A stretch of DNA of 64,000 nucleotides from Ascaphus truei (Eukaryota > Chordata > Amphibia > Anura > Ascaphidae): positions 1 through 64,000 of the forward strand of contig WSYH01002471.1 of the NCBI GenBank assembly GCA_036426205.1. Direction: 5' to 3'. Below are positions 37,436 through 49,329 of this stretch, one piece after another. The notes below the pieces were generated by a model. It was not told the origin of the DNA, searched no databases, and saw nothing but the letters and a program-made list of their open reading frames with translations. The position numbers and the translations under genes were made by a program. Every line of letters begins with the position of its first letter. The stretch's first letter is position 1.

Positions 37436-38279
37436 TTTTAGGCTATCAGGTTTAATTTCTTCTTGACCTCAGGGGCGCTATGCGCTGTTGCCACTTATTT
37501 GTTAGAACCCCCAATTGTGGTAGTCCTACAGGTGGGCATATTTTGCTGGTAGAGGTCGTAGCTCTCACAGGCATCTCTGTAGACTTTTCTCCTTTCCTGG
37601 ATAAGTTCCACAATATAGCAGGCTGTGCACGCATTTTCTCTCATCAGGTATACAAAATGTGCAGTTTGCTAGGTAAAAAGTCTATTTGCTTTACAACACA
37701 TTTACTTGCAAGGTTTCATCTCTCATTAGGTATGCTGAATGTGCATTTGCTAGGTAAAAACTTTCCGTTTGCTTTAACAACCATTTACTTGCTAGTGGAT
37801 TCCCTCCACTTCAGCAACAGAATTGTTTTTTCTGCTTGAGTTCAGTAATTATCAGTCTCATCTTTGGGTATTATGGCATTCACACTTCACACTTTGGGTG
37901 TCTTTTGTGCTCCCAAGATATATAGGCAGACTTTTTTTTACTTGCAGAAAAAAAACATCTTTGCAGTGGAATTTTTCTTTCACTCCCCGCAGGTGACTCA
38001 ACACTCAGCAATTGGCTTTGGAATACCTTTTACACAGTTCAGCATCCCTTTTTCCCCTGTAGGGCAATTTTTACACTCAGCATTTGTTTGCTAAAATTCC
38101 CCTGCACAGTCCTTACTCAATTTTCACACTTTCTGCATATACTCCATTCAAAGCTGGTAGTCCTATGCGGTGTGGCAACCTTTATTTTGCAAAATCAGTA
38201 CCGCTCGTGGTCACCATCTGTATTCACTGCTTCACAAGCAAAACTTTTGAAAACAGCAACCACCTATCCCTTTTTAAGA

Positions 38280-39445
38280 AAGCGTGTTGTATGTGCTCTA
38301 AAATATAAACTGTGGTAGCAAATGATATGCTGGAAAAAACAACCGTTTATTATATTGAATGTACAATAGGATGTAACCTGTAAAAAAGATCCCACAATGC
38401 AAGGCAGTAAGGACAAAGTCATTACACCTGCCGGTGTCCAGTAGATTATAACATCCTAATTTTGTAACATATGAATCAACTTCAACTGAACAGACTCACT
38501 TGGGATTCTTTGTCCATGATGAGTGGTGAGTCCGTTGAATCAAGATCCCAGGTTGAGTGTGCTCCGTTGTAGATGACATCAAAGTAGGTGGAGAAGAAAA
38601 AAACGGAGCACTGTTTCCATCAGCAAAAAAGACCACCAGGAAAGCGTTCCCATAATATTAAGCTATTTATGGATCCCGAATTAATACAACACACACCACC
38701 AGCGTTTCGGACCTGTGATAGTCCTTTCTCAAGGTGAATGCACACATCACATAACAAATACAATTATACTTATCGTGGCATAGCGGGACCACCCAATCAC
38801 TTCCGGTTTGTCACGTGTCGCGGCCGTAGCCCCCGACCTGTGATGTAAGCACGCCGGATATGCAACGCGATAGCATAACTGATCCCACTAAGCGTCACTC
38901 GCCCTGTAGGACACAAGGTGTAGTACGCGCAAGCACAGGGAACGCGCATGACTACCACAACATCTCTGGGTACTAGTGTGGAGACAGCGCGTGACGTAAC
39001 CACGTTGGTCAGTGCGTGCAAATACACAATGCATCACGTTGCTATGCGACCGGACCCCCCTCTGTCAGGAAAATCAAAACAATAAAACTTTATTAACATA
39101 CATATAGCACACTAATGTTACCAGTAATGAACTAGGAATACAAAAGGATTAAAAACAATTAGAGCAAAATTAAGGATTAAAAACAATTAGATAAGCAAAA
39201 CACCTCACTTGTAAGGTATCCTTAAATCGTAGCACGACTTGTGCAATACTTGTGATGGTTTACGAACATCCTTGTTATATAGATATCACAAAAAATATAT
39301 AATATACATAGCATGTTCGTAAAAACCTTTTGGAGAGAATAGAAGAGACAGTCTCAATAACTCTATTTATGTTAAAGCTCCTTACAACCAAAAAGCAATA
39401 TAATTTGCATTCTATTATATATATAAATTGCAAATTGTTTTATAA
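38280..39445 (-). mobile_element. Inverted PLE pseudo-LTR next to the full PLE
   Basis: Counterpart of 14983-16149 with the same junction to LTR-element leader. It abuts, head to head at about 39450, the plus-strand pseudo-LTR of the PLE that follows. Such inverted 5' tails are typical of Penelope-like insertions. Confidence 0.8.
38693..38734 (-). ncRNA. Hammerhead-like motif in inverted pseudo-LTR
   Basis: CCUUGAGAAA, GGAC/GUCC hairpin, GAAACGC on the minus strand. Confidence 0.35.
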
Positions 39446-39454
39446 AGTTGTCAA

Positions 39455-40908
39455 GTACGGATACTCGAACACATCCGCCTTATTATTAAAAAAAGATATT
39501 AATCATCCTGTATCCCTTCATTTTAATAACTGCAACATGGGTGACGTAAATAATATGCTTTCAGGTATTGAACATACCTCGTCCAGTCAGAGAGGCAATA
39601 GATTAAATATCCTAATAGAAGAGAACTTTTTTGGATTTTTACTTTACAAACCCATATTTCCAATGGTCTCAATCTGACTGGGATATAGGGCCCCTCCTTT
39701 TTGATACTTGAATGTCTTTTAACATGTTATAGGCAACACACAATTGTCTCAATAATATTCAATACTTGACAACTTTATAAACATTTTGCAATTTATATAT
39801 ATAATAGAATGCAATTATATTGCTTTATTGTGTAAGAGCTTTAACATAAATAGAGTTATTGAGACTGTCTAATTTTCTATTCTCCTCCAAAGGTTTTTAC
39901 GAACAATGCTATGTATATTATATATTTTTTGTGATATCTATATAACAAGGATGTTCGTAAACCATCACAAGTATTGCACAAGTCGCGCTACGATTTAAGG
40001 ATACCTTACAAGTGACGTGTTTTGCTATCTAATTGTTTTTAACCTTAATTTTGCTCTAATTGTTTTAATCCTTTTGTATTCCTAGTTCATTACTGGTAAC
40101 ATTAGTGTGCTATATGTATGTTTAATAAAGTTTTTATTGTTTGATTTTCCTGACAGAGGGGGTCCGGTCGCATAGCAACGGTGATGCATTGTGTATCTTG
40201 CACGCACTGACCGACGTGGTTACGTCATGCGCTGTCTCCACACTAGTACCCAGAGATGTTGTGGTAGTCATGTGCGTTCCCTTGTGCTTGCGCGTACTAC
40301 ACCCCTCGGGTCCTACAGGCGCAGTGACGCTTACGTCGGGATCAGTTATGCTATCGCGTTGCACTATCCGGCGTGCTTACGTCACAGGTCAGGGGCTACG
40401 GCCCGCGACACGTGACAAACCCGGAAGTGATTGCGGTTGGTCCCCGCTATGCCACGATAAGTATAAATTGTATTTGTTATGTGATGTGTGCATTCACCTT
40501 GAGAAAGGACTATCACAGGTCCAAAACGCGTTGGTGTGTGTTGTATTAATTCGGGATCCATTAAAATAGCTTTAATATTATGGGAACGCTTTCCTGGTGG
40601 TCTTTTTTGCTGATGGAAACAGTGCTCCGTTTTTTTCTCTCTCTCCACCTACTTTGATGTTCATCTACTAACGGAAGCACACTCAACCCTGGGACTCTGG
40701 ATTCAACGGACTCACCACTGAGTCTGTTCCAGTTTGACCGTTGATTCATACTGTTACAAAATTAGGATGTTATAATCTACTGGACAGGTATAATCTACAC
40801 CGGCAGGTGTAAATGACTTTGTCCTTACTGCCTTGCTTTGTGGGATCATTTTTTACCAGGTTACATCCTATTGTACATTCAATATATAAACGGTTGTTTT
40901 TTCCCAGC
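39455..40908 (+). repeat. Upstream pseudo-LTR
   Basis: Contains the endonuclease tail (to about 39705), A+T-rich 3' flank, CRE-like TTACGTCA sites and the hammerhead-like motif at 40497-40535. Relative to the downstream copy it has a short insertion near 40785-40800. Confidence 0.8.
40497..40535 (+). ncRNA. Hammerhead-like motif, upstream pseudo-LTR
   Basis: CCUUGAGAAA then GGAC/GUCC hairpin, but the following box is CAAAAC instead of CGAAAC, so the invariant G is lost here. Confidence 0.3.
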
Positions 40909-41098
40909 ATTATCATTTGCTACCACAGTTTGTCTTTTAGAGCACCATACAACACGCTTTTCTATATTGTGTTATTGTTGTGGGGTAGCTCAGATCAACT
41001 GCTGATTGATAAACTAACGACACCACCCAGGTTGCGGTTAATCCCATTAGCTTTTTGTAGTTTTGTTGCCTGTGCAACATTTTATTTACAACTACACA

Positions 41099-42074
41099 AT
41101 GGACCAGACAAATACTGAGAGTGAATACGAGACGGATATAGATATCCCTGTGCAATTTGCCTTTACTTGCTCGGATAACTCCCATCGAGTCAAGAAAGCA
41201 CAACAGGTTTTTGATAATACACTGGAGTTAGATTGTGACGATGCGTCAGATCTCAAAATCCACTTCTCAAAATTAGAAAAGATTTTATCTACAAAAATCA
41301 GACTATGGTGGGATATTATTTCCTTGCAAAATTATGTTACCACAAAAAGAATCCCAAGGGGCTTACGAATAAAGAAATCACCCACATTTGGGTTCATTAA
41401 CAAAGAGTTTGAGACAAAGTGGACAGAGGCATTAAATACATGTTCTTTTACTCTTATCGATTTGATTATCAAAGCTAAAATGAAAGAGAAAACCTCCCTA
41501 GATGAAGAAATTACATCTCTTCAAAAAAAACTTACATCAATACAGAGACATTGAGGGTTTTGATGACCTCGATTTGGTTTTGTCTAACAACACAAAAAGT
41601 ATGGAAAAGGAAGTCATGTCTAAAAAACAGTTAAAATTTGAAAGGGATAAACAAGATTATGCCCAAAATCAGGTCTATGTTTGGCAGAAGATTCCCAGAT
41701 TTAGGAATTTCAACTCCTCAACTCCCCATAAATCCAACAAATCCAAAGGTCACCAACAGAAATCCATACTTAAAAAGAACATTTCATTTTCACACTCAGC
41801 GAGCGCTGAATCAGAGGGCTCTGATACTGATGTGTTTCAAAGAATGATGGTTTCAAATGACAAGGAAAATGTTGATCACTCTGGAGACAGGCAGAGTGAA
41901 CGTAGAGATAAAGAAAGGGGCAGGGGGGAATCCTCCAATCAACAATATCAAAGGGAGGCGGAATATGAATCCAGAACCTTCTTCGGGTCAAAAAACAGGG
42001 TCGCCACAGACGCACAAGGAGGGGTCAAAAAAGGAAACATAAAAAATCCCCAGAAGCGAAAAAATAACTTTTAA
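41099..42074 (+). pseudogene. PLE N-terminal region (pre-RT), frame-broken
   Basis: The frame from ATG 41099 (MDQTNTESEYETD) ends at 41554. A second frame continues from about 41540 (DIEGFDDLDLVLSNN) to a stop at 42072. The region is acidic at first, then lysine/serine rich with KKNISFSHSASAESEGSD. No domain is recognised. It sits between the pseudo-LTR and RT, where PLE proteins carry a variable N-terminal extension. One single-base indel near 41545 explains the frame switch. I infer that it belonged to the same polyprotein as the RT, but a separate upstream ORF is possible. Confidence 0.6.
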
Positions 42075-42122
42075 TTGAACATACAGGAATCATTAACCTT
42101 TCTGATGTTATCCTTGATCAAA

Positions 42123-43600
42123 ATGAGTTATGTGTTAGATAAAGGTTTAAAATTTGCTCCCTGTAATGACTTCAAATTGTTTGACACTGTAATCGATCTT
42201 CACAAATACATCCGTAAGCTTATTCTCAAAAGGTTTTACAATCAAAATAAGTTTAGTGAGTCAAATGTAAATGCTGACAGTGAGGATGCCTATTTGCCTA
42301 TCATATGTGATAATGTTTTAGAGACCAAGGCTTTGAGTTTTCATGAGCTTTGTTGTTTACAAGATATGAAAGATCTTATTATTGAAAACACTGATGATAT
42401 TGATGTCCCCTCTTCCTTTTTAGGTAGACGGTCCTCAGGGCTCAGAAATAGATCTATTTTTTACCCCTTGCACATGAAAGGTCACTGTCTCACTACATTC
42501 GAACTACTCATTGAACGCGACTTAACTCTTCTAGCAAAGGGCTATACTTTCTCCATTATGCCCCTTCATCATAGGTTTGATAATCTTACACAGGGAGAAA
42601 GATTAGCACTGAATGCTTTAAAGGCTAACAAATCCTTGGTAATCAAAGGCGCAGACAAGGGGGGAGCAATTGTTGTGCTCAACAAAATTGATTATAAAAA
42701 TGAGGCACTTGGCCAATTAAATGATCGCTCCTCCTATATACCATTAAAAGGTGATCCAATTGCAATTTTCATCAAAGAATTCAGAAGCCTGTTGGATGAT
42801 GGTTCTGTATTGGGTGCCTTGGATTCAAAGGAGTTAGAATTTTTATTTCGCCCCTATCCTATTATTCCTATCTTTCACCATCTCCCAAAGATCCACAAGA
42901 CATTGGTCTCCCCACCTGGGAGGCCGATTGTCTCCAGCATTGGATCTTTGGGATATGGTGTTTCAAGATATGTTGATCACTTTTTGCAGTCTATTGTGCA
43001 ATTATTGCCATCATACATCAAAGACAGTGGTGACCTTATGGCTCAATTGGCTTCCATTGGATGGGAAACAAATTTTATTTGGCTCACACTTGACATCACG
43101 TCATTATACACAGTCATAATGCATGAGCATGGGTTGGCAGCTGTCAGGTTTTTCTTACAACAATCGGATCTTTCACCAGCACAAAGCACATTTATTTTAA
43201 ATGCTATCCGGTTTTTGTTAACCCACAATTATTTTATGTTTGATGGGGATTTTTATCTCCAGACACGTGGTACCACTATGGGCACTAGTTTTGCCCCCCC
43301 CTACGCCAACCTTTTTCTAGGTTGGTGGGAGTCGGTCCACGTGTTTGGAGATAAAAATCCTTATAGACACTTTATCACCTTTTATAGGCGTTATATTGAC
43401 GACCTAATCTTTATTTGGAATGGGGATGAGCACTCGCTTATTTTATTCACTAATTATCTTAATAATAATGATTTCAATTTAAATTTCACTATTAATTATA
43501 ATCTCTATCACATTCACTTTTTGGATTTATCACTTTCTATTGATATGCACAAAAATATTATTACCACAGTTTACCGTAAATTAAATGCACGTACAGTAAC
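42123..43600 (+). pseudogene. PLE reverse transcriptase
   Basis: The open frame contains, in order: VLDKGLKFAPC (start of the conserved PLE core), IKGADKGGAIVV, PKIHKTLVSPPGRPIVSS, LDITSLYT (motif A, first catalytic Asp), RGTTMGTSFAPPYANLFLG (motif B) and RRYIDDLIFIWNG (motif C, paired catalytic Asp). HFLDLSLSI and VYRKLNAR follow. All catalytic motifs are intact. The enzyme copies element RNA onto a nicked chromosomal end. The frame is not joined to the N-terminal region because of an indel near 42130, and a small insertion (about 5 bases) near 43590 separates it from the endonuclease. RT domain length is as expected for the family. Confidence 0.88.
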
Positions 43601-44518
43601 ACGTTTTTGCGGGCTGACAGCTGCCACCCGAAATCTCTGATAAAGGGTATACCAAAAAGCCAACTCATCAGACTGAGAAGAATTTGTACAAATGAAGATG
43701 ATTTTCTCAAACAATCTAAAGATTTAATGGAACGTTTTGAAGCCAGAGGTGACCAAAAAAGGGACTTAAATAAAGCATTTTTAGATGTTTCCAATATGGA
43801 TAGATCTTCTTTGATGTATACAAATCGTGATCAACCCAAAATGCACTCCAACTCTCCCTTTTTTGTTGTTCAACATAACAATCAAGCTAATCAAATTAGG
43901 GACATAGTTAAAAAACATTGGGGGGTGTTGGCTGCAGATCCAGTGCTACGAACTATTTACGAGGAAGGTCCAAAACTAGTTTTTAGGAGAGCTAAAACAG
44001 TCGCAAACTATGTTTCTCCAAGTATGTTTTCCTCAGTCACTGCTACACAAAATACATTGACTAAAGGAAGTTTTAAGTGTTCAAAATGCAAAGCTTGTAA
44101 GTACATGGAATGCAAGTCTGAGTTTTCTTCTAAGAACACAGGCAAAAGATATCACACAAATTCATTTATTAATTGTGATACCACTTATGTGGTGTATTTG
44201 TTAAAGTGCGGGTGCCGAAAACAATATATAGGGCGTACGATTAGATGTTTAAAGGTACGGATACTCGAACACATCCGCCTTATTATTAAAAAAGATATTA
44301 ATCATCCTGTATCCCTTCTTTTTAATAACTGCAACATGGGTGACGTAAAAAATATGACATTTCAGGGTATTGAACATATACCACATCCAGTCAGAGGAGG
44401 CAATAGATTAAATATCCTTAATAGAAGAGAACTTTTTTGGATTTTTACTTTACAAACCCGTATTCCCAATGGTCTCAATTCTGACTGGGATATAGGGCCC
44501 CTCCTTTTTGATACTTGA
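43600..44518 (+). pseudogene. PLE linker and GIY-YIG endonuclease
   Basis: It continues the polyprotein after the frameshift: LRADSCHPKSLIKG, then KKHWGVLAADPVLR, a cysteine motif FKCSKCKACKYMEC and the nuclease core YVVYLLKCGC...QYIGRTIRC with VRILEH. It ends with ELFWIFTLQTRIPNGLN, containing the Glu and conserved C-terminal block, and LLFDT before the stop. The GIY-YIG domain nicks chromosomal DNA to prime reverse transcription in PLEs. Key Tyr, Gly and Arg positions are present, so the domain itself looks intact. It cannot be translated in frame with the RT in this copy. Confidence 0.87.
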
Positions 44519-45734
44519 ATGTCTCTTTAACATGTATAGGCAAATGCACAGATTGTCTCAATAATATTCAATACTTGACAACTTTATAAAACAATTTTGC
44601 AATTTATATATATAATAGAATGCAAATTATATTGCTTTATTTGTGTAAGGAGCTTTAACATAAATAGAGTTATTGAGACTGTCTCATTTTCTATTCTCTC
44701 CAAAAGGTTTTTACGAACAATGCTATGTATATTATATATTTTTTGTGATATCTATATAACAAGGATGTTCGTAAACCATCACAAGTATTGCACAAGTCGC
44801 GCTACGATTTAAGGATACCTTACAAGTGAGGTGTTTTGCTTATCTAATTGTTTTTAATCCTTAATTTTGCTCTAATTGTTTTTAATCCTTTTGTATTCCT
44901 AGTTCATTACTGGTAACATTAGTGTGCTATATGTATGTTTAATAAAGTTTTATTGTTTTGATTTTCCTGACAGAGGGGGGTCCGGTCGCATAGCAACGTG
45001 ATGCATTGTGTATCTTGCACGCACTGACCAACGTGGTTACGTCACGCGCTGTCTCCACACTAGTACCCAGAGATGTTGTGGTAGTCATGCGCGTTCCCTT
45101 GTGCTTGCGCGTACTACACCCCTTGTGTCCTACAGGCGCAGTGACGCTTACGTCGGGATCAGTTATGCTATCGCGTTGCACTATCCGGCGTGCTTACATC
45201 ACAGGTCGGGGGCTACGGCCCGCGACACGTGACAAACCCGGAAGTGATTGCGGTTGGTCCCCGCTATGCCACGATAAGTATAAATTGTATTTGTTATGTG
45301 ATGTGTGCATTCACCTTGAGAAAGGACTATCACAGGTCCGAAACGCGTTGGTGTGTGTTGTATTAATTCGGGATCCATTAAAATAGCTTTAATATTATGG
45401 GAACGCTTTCCTGGTGGTCTTTTTTGCTGATGGAAACAGTGCTCCGTTTTTTTCTCTCTCCACCTACTTTGATGTTCATCTACTAACGGAAGCACACTCA
45501 ACCCTGGGACTCTTGATTCAACGGACTCACCACTCATCATGGACAAAGAATCCCAAGTGAGTCTGTTCCAGTTTGACCGTTGATTCATACTGTTACAAAA
45601 TTAGGATGTTATAATCTACTGGACACCGGCAGGTGTAAATGACTTTGTCCTTACTGCCTTGCATTGTGGGATCATTTTTTACCAGGTTACATCCTATTGT
45701 ACATTCAATATATAAACGGTTGTTTTTTCCCAGC
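44255..45734 (+). repeat. Downstream pseudo-LTR
   Basis: Tail of the endonuclease, 3' flank, CRE-like TTACGTCA near 45038 and the hammerhead-like motif at 45313-45351. It ends at CCCAGC, after which a C-tract begins. Confidence 0.8.
45313..45351 (+). ncRNA. Hammerhead-like motif, downstream pseudo-LTR
   Basis: CCUUGAGAAA, GGAC paired with GUCC, then CGAAACGCGUUGG. The second core box and adjoining bases match the hammerhead consensus. The first box reads CUUGAGA rather than CUGANGA. Its position inside the pseudo-LTR is where hammerheads have been reported in PLEs. Confidence 0.5.
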
Positions 45735-46150
45735 TCCCCCCCCCCCCCCCATCATTTTTATTCCCCCGGGCTGGGCCCCATGCCCCAACCCCCCGCCACC
45801 ACAGAAAATTTTTTTTCCTTAGCTTACCTCTGACTCTGCCCCCGCTGTTCACTCCTGTCTGTGTCCTTGTTAGTAGCTGCTGGCAGCACGAGTACAGGAT
45901 GACTGTCTCGGTGCTCGTTAGTACCTGGTGGCTCAGACCAGCATGCATCCGCCGCGCTCGCCCCCTCCACACGCGCTTGCCCCTGCCCACACGGCCTCGA
46001 CCCCAACCCACATTGGTTCGCCCCCCGCCCACACGCGCTCGCCTGCACACCACACTATAGAATGGGCCACATCCGCTGCTTGGCTTGCCACGGCCGCCCG
46101 CAAATTTTCAACCGGACAGGCATCAGAATTATCGGCCTGTCCGGTTGAAA
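45735..46150. other. C-rich tract and GC-rich unassigned sequence
   Basis: A C-run at 45736-45750 is followed by GC-rich sequence. The frames in it are compositional and I do not support a gene. Confidence 0.5.
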
Positions 46151-46215
46151 TCGCGGCGCCCCTCTAGCCAAGCCACAGTGCACCAGGGTGCCGCGGCGCA
46201 CAGTTTGGGAAACAC
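46150..46215. mobile_element. hAT-type MITE end (possible)
   Basis: GGTGCCGCGGCGCACAGTTT followed by GGGAAACACTGCG resembles the terminal part of common vertebrate hAT miniature elements. The other end is not identified. Confidence 0.35.
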
Positions 46216-46735
46216 TGCGCTAAGGTAATGAAGCTGCTTTAATGTAATTTTATTAATAGTGTGGGAGCAGGGGGTCTCCTGTGCTGAACTGCTTTGATTT
46301 CAGCCTCAGGGACCCCTGCTTTCCGAGTTAAGGTCCCTGGTATTTTAATCACCTGGTTACATCATGTGGACTCTTTAAAAATGGTGGCGGTACCGGCACC
46401 CAATGCCCCATACCAGGGCCTGTAACTAGGGAAGCAGGGGGTTCCTGAGCTGAACCGCTTTGATTTCAGCCTCAGGGACCCCCTGATTCCCAAGTTACAG
46501 GCCATGGTATGGGGCATCGGGTGCCGGTGCCGCCACCGCCATTTTTAAAGCATCCGTGGGAAATAACCAGGGGATTTAAATACCAGGGCCTGTAACTCGG
46601 GAGCAGGGGGTCCCCGAGGCTGAAATCAAAGCGGTTCAGCTCAGAAGACCCCCTGCTCCCACACACTATTAATCCCACACACTATTAAGAAAAACTACAT
46701 TAGAGCCGCTTCATTACAATAGCAGATAGCCGCTA
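46215..46735. mobile_element. Foldback element 1
   Basis: A large inverted repeat: the left arm starts at TAATGAAGCTGCTTTAATGT and the right arm mirrors it, ending near 46730. Inside are several alternating copies of a GCAGGGGGTC and GATTTCAGCCTCAGGGACC block and its complement, so it is a nested palindrome. Confidence 0.65.
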
Positions 46736-46779
46736 TTATAACTAATTTTTTAATTGTTTAAATTTGTGTTGTGATACTA

Positions 46780-47045
46780 GTGTAGATGAGCATGGTTTTC
46801 TCCAGAGCAGAACTGCATTGATTTGATCCCCTGCTTCCAGAGATACAGACCCCGTTATGGGGTGCCGGTATCTCCTATGCATTTAAATGTCCCGCGTCAC
46901 GTGACCGTGGGAATCCAAAGCATAGGAGATACCAGCTCCCCATAACGGGGCCTGTATCTCGGGAAGCAGGGGGTCCACGGTACTGAAACCAAGACGTTTC
47001 TGCTCCTGAGACCCCCTGCTCATCTACACTATTATTAAAATTGAA
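46780..47045. mobile_element. Foldback element 2
   Basis: An inverted repeat related to foldback element 1, with arms reading GTAGATGAGCA and TGCTCATCTAC and an inner CCCGTTATGGGGTGCCGGTA mirrored at about 46915-46950. Confidence 0.65.
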
Positions 47046-48149
47046 ATGAAAAAATAAAAAATTCCCGCCGCGATTTGCGCAGGGAGAGACGGCTCTCTCT
47101 CTCTCTGCAGCAGATAGAAGTCGCCAGTTAAGGCCTTTTCGGAAGGCAGATCCTATCACCGGCGGGTACTCACCATTTCTGCAAATGTTATCACTGGTAT
47201 TCGGGCCTTTCTGCATACTGTGATAGCAACACTGCAAAAAATGGCGATTTAAAAATCCTGGCGATTTTTTCTATCAGACTTTACTGCATGAGGCCCACGC
47301 CTTTGCTTTGTGGAGATGGGGAGAGGTGAGATGCAACTCAATTGGTCTGTCTTACAGTACTGCACTGATGATCGTGAAGGATTCGAAAACAACTGTTTGA
47401 ACTGTTGGCAAATGTAGTTATTTTCTAAATCTTAAAATTGATTAAATATGAAAAAATGCATCACTTAATGTTTTCCATTAACCATGAAGTGGAATAAAAT
47501 CAATAAACATCTCAGTGTGAAATTTTATTACAGGATATGACATGTAATTGAATCACAGTGCATAGTGTGTTGTCCAAAATAATACTGTAGTGTGGCAAAG
47601 TTTTAAAAGCGTGAAGCTGGTAATACTGACTGTATAAAAGTAAAAAAAGGCAATGTTTTAAAAAAGTGATATTAGAGTTCCATTGAACTTCATCCTTATC
47701 TTTTGACGCTCAATTTCAAAGTTTCTTCTCTGGAAAAAAAATATGCTATAAATTCCAGTCGTGCGCATGCGTCAGGTAATGCTCTAGTGTGCATGTGTAA
47801 AAGCATTGACGGGCTATTCAACCATACAGTATGCAATATCAGGCTGCTCTCCTCTGCGCCTCACGCCACCCCCCCGATCGGCCGCAGGGTCATGTGATGT
47901 CACATTGCCATGGTAATTTGATGCCGGGTTAACATGATGATGCGTTGCTGGAAGGGAAGATACTGTAAGTCTATTATGGAGGCTTTGTGTGATTCCCGGC
48001 ATTTAATTTAAATGCCTGGGGGGAGAGCATGGGACCTCTATAACTGCAGCGCCCCCCACTGAAAATCTAGCGACCCCCACCCCCCCTGGGGAATTAAAGT
48101 TAATACAGTATAGTACATTACATTTAACTTCATTATAAACTTTGCCAAC
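47046..48149. other. Stretch without recognised gene
   Basis: A CT-repeat occurs at about 47093-47106 and GC-rich sequence at about 47860-48090. The downstream part may include 3' flank of the forkhead pseudogene. Confidence 0.5.
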
Positions 48150-48850
48150 TGGGTGGATATGAGCCAATGTCAGAGGTGTATTGTGTGTACAAGCTGGGGT
48201 CACTCATGTAGTCTGCATTACAGTATATTTATCTTCATTGCACACGTTGCCAACCGGGTAGAGATGATCCAATGTCAGGGGTGTACAGCATTGTGCGTAA
48301 CAGCTGGGATCACTCATGTAATCAGCATTATAGTTGACAGTTGCCTGCTGAAGCTGGTAATCAGGCGGGGTCAGGTAGCAAGGATTGCTGCTCGCCAGGT
48401 TTTCAGTCACGGTCGGCCCGTTATTGCAATAGTATTGGGAAGCCGGTGTTGAAACCTGTACACTGCAGAGTCAAGAAGCACATATAGGTACTGTATGAAT
48501 CTTAAATGGATGAAACCTAACCTTTCTTCTTTTGAAGTCGCCATGATCAAACATACCGGCAAAAGCTGGTGGCACAGACCAATATCCTTTTGTACAGGTA
48601 TCTCCCGGAGGAGGGGCTGTGCGAAAAAAGCCATCCTCATTAGTCAAAGTTTGTCTTATCAAATGCCTTCAGCCACGTTGGTTCGGTGAAAATTTTAAGA
48701 ATTCATATTTTTAATTATATAGTCGTATATCTCTACTGAAGTCGCCTTCTTATTTGTTCCAGCATTAATTGCCACAAATATGAGAAATGCGTAACTATAT
48801 TGTGGTTTGGTATAAGTACTTGATTTGACCTGATGTCCATTCAACAAGTG
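48150..48850 (-). pseudogene. Forkhead-domain gene relic
   Basis: On the minus strand from about 48820: YTKPQYSYAFLIFVAI (the hallmark N-terminal forkhead block), then VEIYDYIIKN. After a frameshift comes RHLIRQTLTNEDGFF (recognition helix), then GYWSV and MFDHGDFKRRKVRF (wing 2). The expected Trp before the recognition helix is replaced by a stop. A second frame shift follows, then NNGPTVTENLASSNPCYLTP, matching the tail block beside the 7.3 kb relic. Forkhead proteins are DNA-binding transcription factors; this copy cannot make one. The class is not assigned. The sequence is clearly diverged from the 7.3 kb copy, so they are paralogues and not recent duplicates. Confidence 0.72.
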
Positions 48851-49329
48851 CAGGGATAGCAATGTAGAATAACGGAACAAGCATTGTGTATACTGTGGAG
48901 ATTTTAATTATGAAACACCTACATTTGATAACGTCTTCAGCGACCAAGGTCAATTTACAATGGATGTCTCTAGTGGCCACACTTTTTATCTAGTTTTTAA
49001 ACAACTGCAAATTGACTACACACAATTCACTGGTTGCCCTGTGCAAAGGGATTCACTTTTGCCTTCTGGCGGAAACACGCAGAACTGCACCCGAAAAAAA
49101 TCACAATCACAGTAATCACGGAAATCAACAACGGTAAACAGGTGTGTGATTGACAGCCTCACGCAAGATTAATCAGTAGATGCCACACAGAATATAGCAG
49201 ACTTTACGAAAACGGCGCCGAGAAATGATCGAATAATGGCCGCTGCATCTGTATTATTGTTGTTTTATACTATGTTTTATTATGTGTATTGTATATACAT
49301 TTATATCTGTATGTATTAAACGTTTTGGT
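48851..49329. other. Unassigned stretch
   Basis: Upstream flank of the forkhead relic; no domain and no repeat recognised. Confidence 0.45.

Larger units (their letters stand above)
39455..45734 (+). mobile_element. Near full-length Penelope-like element with tandem pseudo-LTRs
   Basis: A direct repeat of about 1.45-1.48 kb (39455-40908 and 44255-45734) bounds a body of about 3.3 kb. The repeat begins inside the endonuclease C-terminus, so the upstream unit is the tail of a preceding partial copy joined head to tail. This is the pseudo-LTR arrangement known for PLEs. The body encodes an N-terminal region, RT and GIY-YIG endonuclease in that order. Small indels break the frame at about 41545, 42070-42130 and 43590, so this copy is inactive but young-looking. 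Confidence 0.85.

Noticed and set aside
40141..40569. 140-residue frame in the pseudo-LTR, also at 45006-45386
   Set aside because: It recurs only because the DNA is repeated. It overlaps the hammerhead-like motif and shows no domain or codon-level constraint.
45694..46167. Arginine- and proline-rich frames on both strands
   Set aside because: GC-rich composition keeps several frames open at once; no domain seen.
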